A stretch of DNA of 64,000 bases from Ectocarpus siliculosus (Eukaryota > Sar > Phaeophyceae > Ectocarpales > Ectocarpaceae), in assembly GCA_000310025.1 (NCBI GenBank), contig FN648557.1:51322-115321 (forward strand), in the 5' to 3' direction. The notes below the pieces were generated by a model. The model worked only from the letters and a program-made list of their open reading frames with translations, was not told the DNA's origin and ran no database searches. Positions 60,635-64,000 of this stretch are shown one piece after another. The position numbers and the translations under genes are program-made. Position 1 is the stretch's first letter. Each line of letters opens with the position of its first letter.

Positions 60635-63600
60635 TTGCTTTGTTCGTTCTTAAACCTGTTCCATACTATGGAGGGCGGACGCCGTATCGACGAACTTGCC
60701 ACTATGGTGCTATCGAAGGTGTTACGCACGTCTTTTGAGGCTCGCCACGTTGAGCCGGATGGCAACTGCTGGTGGAGGTCGTTGTCGTTGAGCTTCTTCG
60801 GCAGCGATTTCTTCTGGCTGCAGCTGAAGCTTGTTTCGCTGGTCCATGCGGCTGCAATCGTAGACCAGATCTCTCTGCTCGTCCCTGAAGGCAAGATAGA
60901 CCACGACATATTTGTTGAGCACTCGCAAGATGCCTACGTGGTGTACGGCGACGGAAGCATGAAATTCATACAAGCCAACATTTGCAGAGACAAGATGGTC
61001 ATGGCTTCGATCGCAAGACTGTGCAAGCCCGGGGCTTTTGCGGGTGCCGTAGCATGGGTTGCGGTTTCCGAGGCATTGGGCGTTCCGGTGAACGTGATTC
61101 ACCCCATGGACATTAGGGCGAGGAAGAGGATGGACTTGAAGCTTGTCAAAGATGGCGCGGGGCAGGAGGTGGATGGGGAGGGATATCAATGGAGTTACTC
61201 CCACCGCCCACAGACGACCCACTTGTGGCTTCTGCCTGACGCCGGAGGAAAGGCTCGTGAAGAAGTGAACATCATCATGGTGAAAATTTCCCCGGCCCTG
61301 GACAACCCCACCGAAGAGCAACTGCAAGCTGTGGGCGAGGTGCAGTACGACGCTCCAAACATCGACGATACGACCGACCATTTTGCGGCCGTTGTGGTGA
61401 AGGATGGCACCACACTGCTGTGCCCCATACATTTGATTGCTCCCCGGCAGAGAGCAGCCGACGACGCGAGTGGTAAGGAGGACTACGACAAGCGGGTTCT
61501 TGCATGCAAGGAACGACAGGCCGTTCGAGAACGACAAGCCGCTGTTGTGCAAGCCGGCAGTGACACGGTGGCGGCTGACACGACGGCTCCAAGGGCGGTG
61601 GCGGCGGAGGTGGTGGCGGCGGAGGTGGTGGTTGCGTTGTTGGCGGTGTTGGTGTGCAGGACGCCAAGCGAGAACAGCAGTTCCGCTAGAGTAAGAAGCA
61701 GCAAGGTGCAGTACGCTCGCATCCTCATCCAGATGACGGATGGTCCGGAGAAGCAGCCACCCAGCCGTTGCGACCCCTTCTTACTGCCGCCCCTTCTGCT
61801 CCTGCTTCTCACTTCCTTTCTGGGGTGCCGCTCTGCACGATCTGCACATCGGTCGTCGAAGGGAATCGTTGCCCGAACATACNNNNNNNNNNNNNNNNNN
61901 NNNNNNNNNNNNNNNNNNNNNNNNNNNNNNNNNNNNNNNNNNNNNNNNNNNNNNNNNNNNNNNNNNNNNNNNNNNNNNNNNNAAGGCCGAAGGAGGAAAA
62001 GACACCTGGCGCGTGATGGAGAACGTGTTGCGAGAAGGGCTGGCGCCTGGTGCCCGTGGACCGAAGATGACGAGGTGGGTTTATTTTTGGCAGTAAATGT
62101 GAAGTCTAAATTGAGGATGCCTTCCTTTGTTGATCGGGCAGCGATGCTGTTCAATGACATAACATTCAGCCCCGACATCAAATTGGGGATGGGCCACGAT
62201 GCGCGAGCCCGAGCGGTGATCAACGCGTAGGTGAGAAGAGACACGGTGCATTTGGTTTCTCGTAACCCTGCAAGCAAACGATGAGCATCGGCGGCAAGAA
62301 GAATGAACTGTGACGAGAAATGTGGCGCCATTGGCCGAGTTACTTCCTTTCACTGTAAATTTGGGGTGTGCGGGAGGCAATGCTACGCTCCCTCTTTTCC
62401 CAGCGGTCGATTTATGTTATTTTTTGCTGCCACTCCCTCTAACGTGCACGGGCCCTACCACCGCCCCGCCCCGCCCACCTTCAAACCAGTGGATAAACCC
62501 GAACTTTCTTGGTAGGGAAAACAGAAGGCTCGGCAAGCAGAGGCCAGGAGGACATTCCGGCGATCCTAGCTCGGACGGTGACAGCGGCGCGAACGGTGCC
62601 GGCTGCGGACAGAGTGGGGGGGGGCGTGGTAGCGGAGCAGCCGGTATCGGCATGGAGGGCGACGGCAGAGACGCTGATGGGAATGGGCATGGAAACCGTG
62701 GTGGAGGCGGTGGGGCCGGGAGTGGAGGCGGGGGCGCCGGGGGTGGAGGCGGGGGGTTTGACCCTTGCCAACATGTGTCGATACTCGGCGAATGCCCTGG
62801 GTACACCTGCGAATTCGCGAACGACCTGACTCACGAGTGCCTTAGAGGCAACTGTGCGTGCATGCATTGTCATGTGCTTGTGGAGGATCACGCGCAAAGG
62901 GAACGCGAGAAAGCTGAGGGTAGGCGGGAGTGGCAAGCTAGGGGTAGGGAGGCGTAGCAGCGGCGGCGGTCACTGGAGGAGCAAGCGAGGCAGGTGAGGG
63001 TGCAGGAGTGGTTTCAGCAGCGGCAACAACAACAACAGCAACAGCGCCACTCAGGCCAGAGATTTGGTGGGGCGTCAGGTGGGAGTAGGGTAGGGCCAGT
63101 CAGGGGCTCCGCGGGTGCTGTTCGGGGAGAACGTCGAGGACAAAGAGGGCGAGGGGGTGGAGCAGCAGGGCGTCATGTCCATATACAGCCCCAGCCAATG
63201 CCGGCCCACCCGGTGCCCACTGCCAGGAGGACCATTCCCGCCCCCCAAATACCCGACGGTATGAGACCGCTCGAGCGCTGCTGGAGCTGTGGGGGGAAGA
63301 AGACAAAAAAGTACGCCGACCCTCTGATGATTTGCGCGTCAAGTACGTGTGACTCTAGAGCACGGAAAACGCTGAGGTGGATATATCGGCGCCCGGCATG
63401 CGCCACTAGAATCACCACCCCTACGTTTGAGTGCTGTTACTGTGCTAGAACCAGAGATGCCACGGCAGCGAAGGACTGCGATTGTCACACGTGAGTCGGT
63501 ATTGGGTGGGTGTTGTCGGTATTCAACAGATGTTCGGGCTCACTGGCGGCACCTGGCTACACTCACCCCTGAATACAGGTTATCACGTGTCTTTTACTTT

Positions 63601-64000
63601 GTGGGATGCAGCCGGTACTGTTTGTCCGCAAGAGGAACATCTGCCGTGTACCCTGATCCTTCACGGTCGTTCATCGAGAGGTACTAGGCAATAACGGAAT
63701 CGTTCTGGTGTTCGGCGTCGTATCGTTGCATGCTACGTCACGCAGGGTCGGCGGTGCACCACGGCAGGCTCTTCTAGACGGGGAAGACACCGCTGTCGAT
63801 GGCGTGTGTGAGCACGCTCATGTCGTCCTCCAAGACGGCCGGACCATTGCGGACAACATCCCGGCAGCTGAGCACGTGATCTTCGACCCTCCAGGGGTAG
63901 TTGAGCAGGCCAAAGCAGTAGCAGCGAGCGGTCACATGGGTACCAAGGACGCGAGGGAGATGAAAACTTTGGCCGACGCTGCTACCGGCTCTGGCGTGCC
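60635..64000 (+). pseudogene. OTU-like cysteine protease with Cys/His-rich segments, apparently interrupted, runs off window
   Basis: From ATG 60635 (or 60668, MEGGRRIDE) the frame shows an OTU-type domain at residues about 36-255. Evidence: PDGNCWWRSLSL with the candidate nucleophile Cys45, then GAVAWVAVSEALGVPVNVIH, and DHFAAVVV with the candidate His249. OTU proteases cleave ubiquitin links; similar domains also ride on transposons. Near 61560-61600 the sensible frame shifts to a poly-Gly segment (VQDAKREQQFR), meets TAG at 61687-61689 and continues (SKKQQGAVRSHPHPDDGWSG, LCTICTSVVEGNRCPN) into the gap. Then come exons 61983-62074, 62516-63490 and 63746 onward, all phase-consistent. The long one is Gly-rich, holds CNCACMHCH-like and CWSCGGKK clusters, and has TAG at 62955-62957 inside a charged helix. 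Either a decaying gene or sequence errors. Confidence 0.55.
61883..61982. other. Assembly gap (100 N)
   Basis: Exactly 100 N inside the OTU-like gene. The missing coding length is unknown, so phase across it cannot be tested. Confidence 0.99.

Overview
The window looks like a gene-sparse, repeat-rich stretch of a eukaryotic nuclear genome. Genes are cut by many GT-AG introns of several hundred bases. (GTT)n, (GTC)n and (GA)n arrays are common, TTAGGG-type runs occur inside the sequence, and there is a Ty1/copia element. A proteasome alpha-2 gene proves a eukaryote. The intron-rich style, the GC-rich genes coding secreted beta-helix proteins and the TTAGGG motif fit a brown alga of the Ectocarpus type. 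That placement is inference; no rRNA or plastid marker is present to prove it. Two 100-N gaps (28576-28675 and 61883-61982) show this is a scaffolded draft.

Layout. 1-5308: 3' part of PSMA2 (20S proteasome alpha-2), plus strand, with an intronic array that copies the end of its own exon, a tRNA-like SINE and a MITE. 7815-11807: a predicted six-exon gene of unknown function whose splice phases all agree. 15610-21253: a seven-exon gene for a secreted right-handed beta-helix protein with a long acidic, repetitive tail (gene A). 21254-29716: repeats, interstitial telomere motifs and a gap. 29879-35097, minus strand: a decayed paralogue of gene A (gene B), facing it tail to tail. 35998-43198: a young, nearly whole Ty1/copia element set in a poly-C tract. 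43199-51600: mostly repeats, with weak coding traces on the minus strand at 45.9-47.1 kb. 51639-57408: scattered candidate exons of an unrecognised gene, with repeats between them. 57624-58506: a large fold-back element. 59.8-60.3 kb: a tandem array. 60635-64000: an OTU-like protease gene with zinc-binding segments that seems interrupted.

The strongest unexplained structures are: (1) three hairpins with unrelated arms but the same 12-base palindromic core GTCAGCGCTGAC, two flanking gene A and one inside an intron of gene B; (2) several families of short elements built by reiterating one palindromic word (CCATGGGC, TGGGACGTCCCA, AGGTTGGGAGG) between inverted ends, one carrying degenerate telomere-like repeats; (3) the intronic re-copying of an exon end, with its donor site, in PSMA2; (4) a nine-base word, ACTGCTGTA, found about ten times on one strand only. 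All calls come from reading the sequence; no database search was possible.
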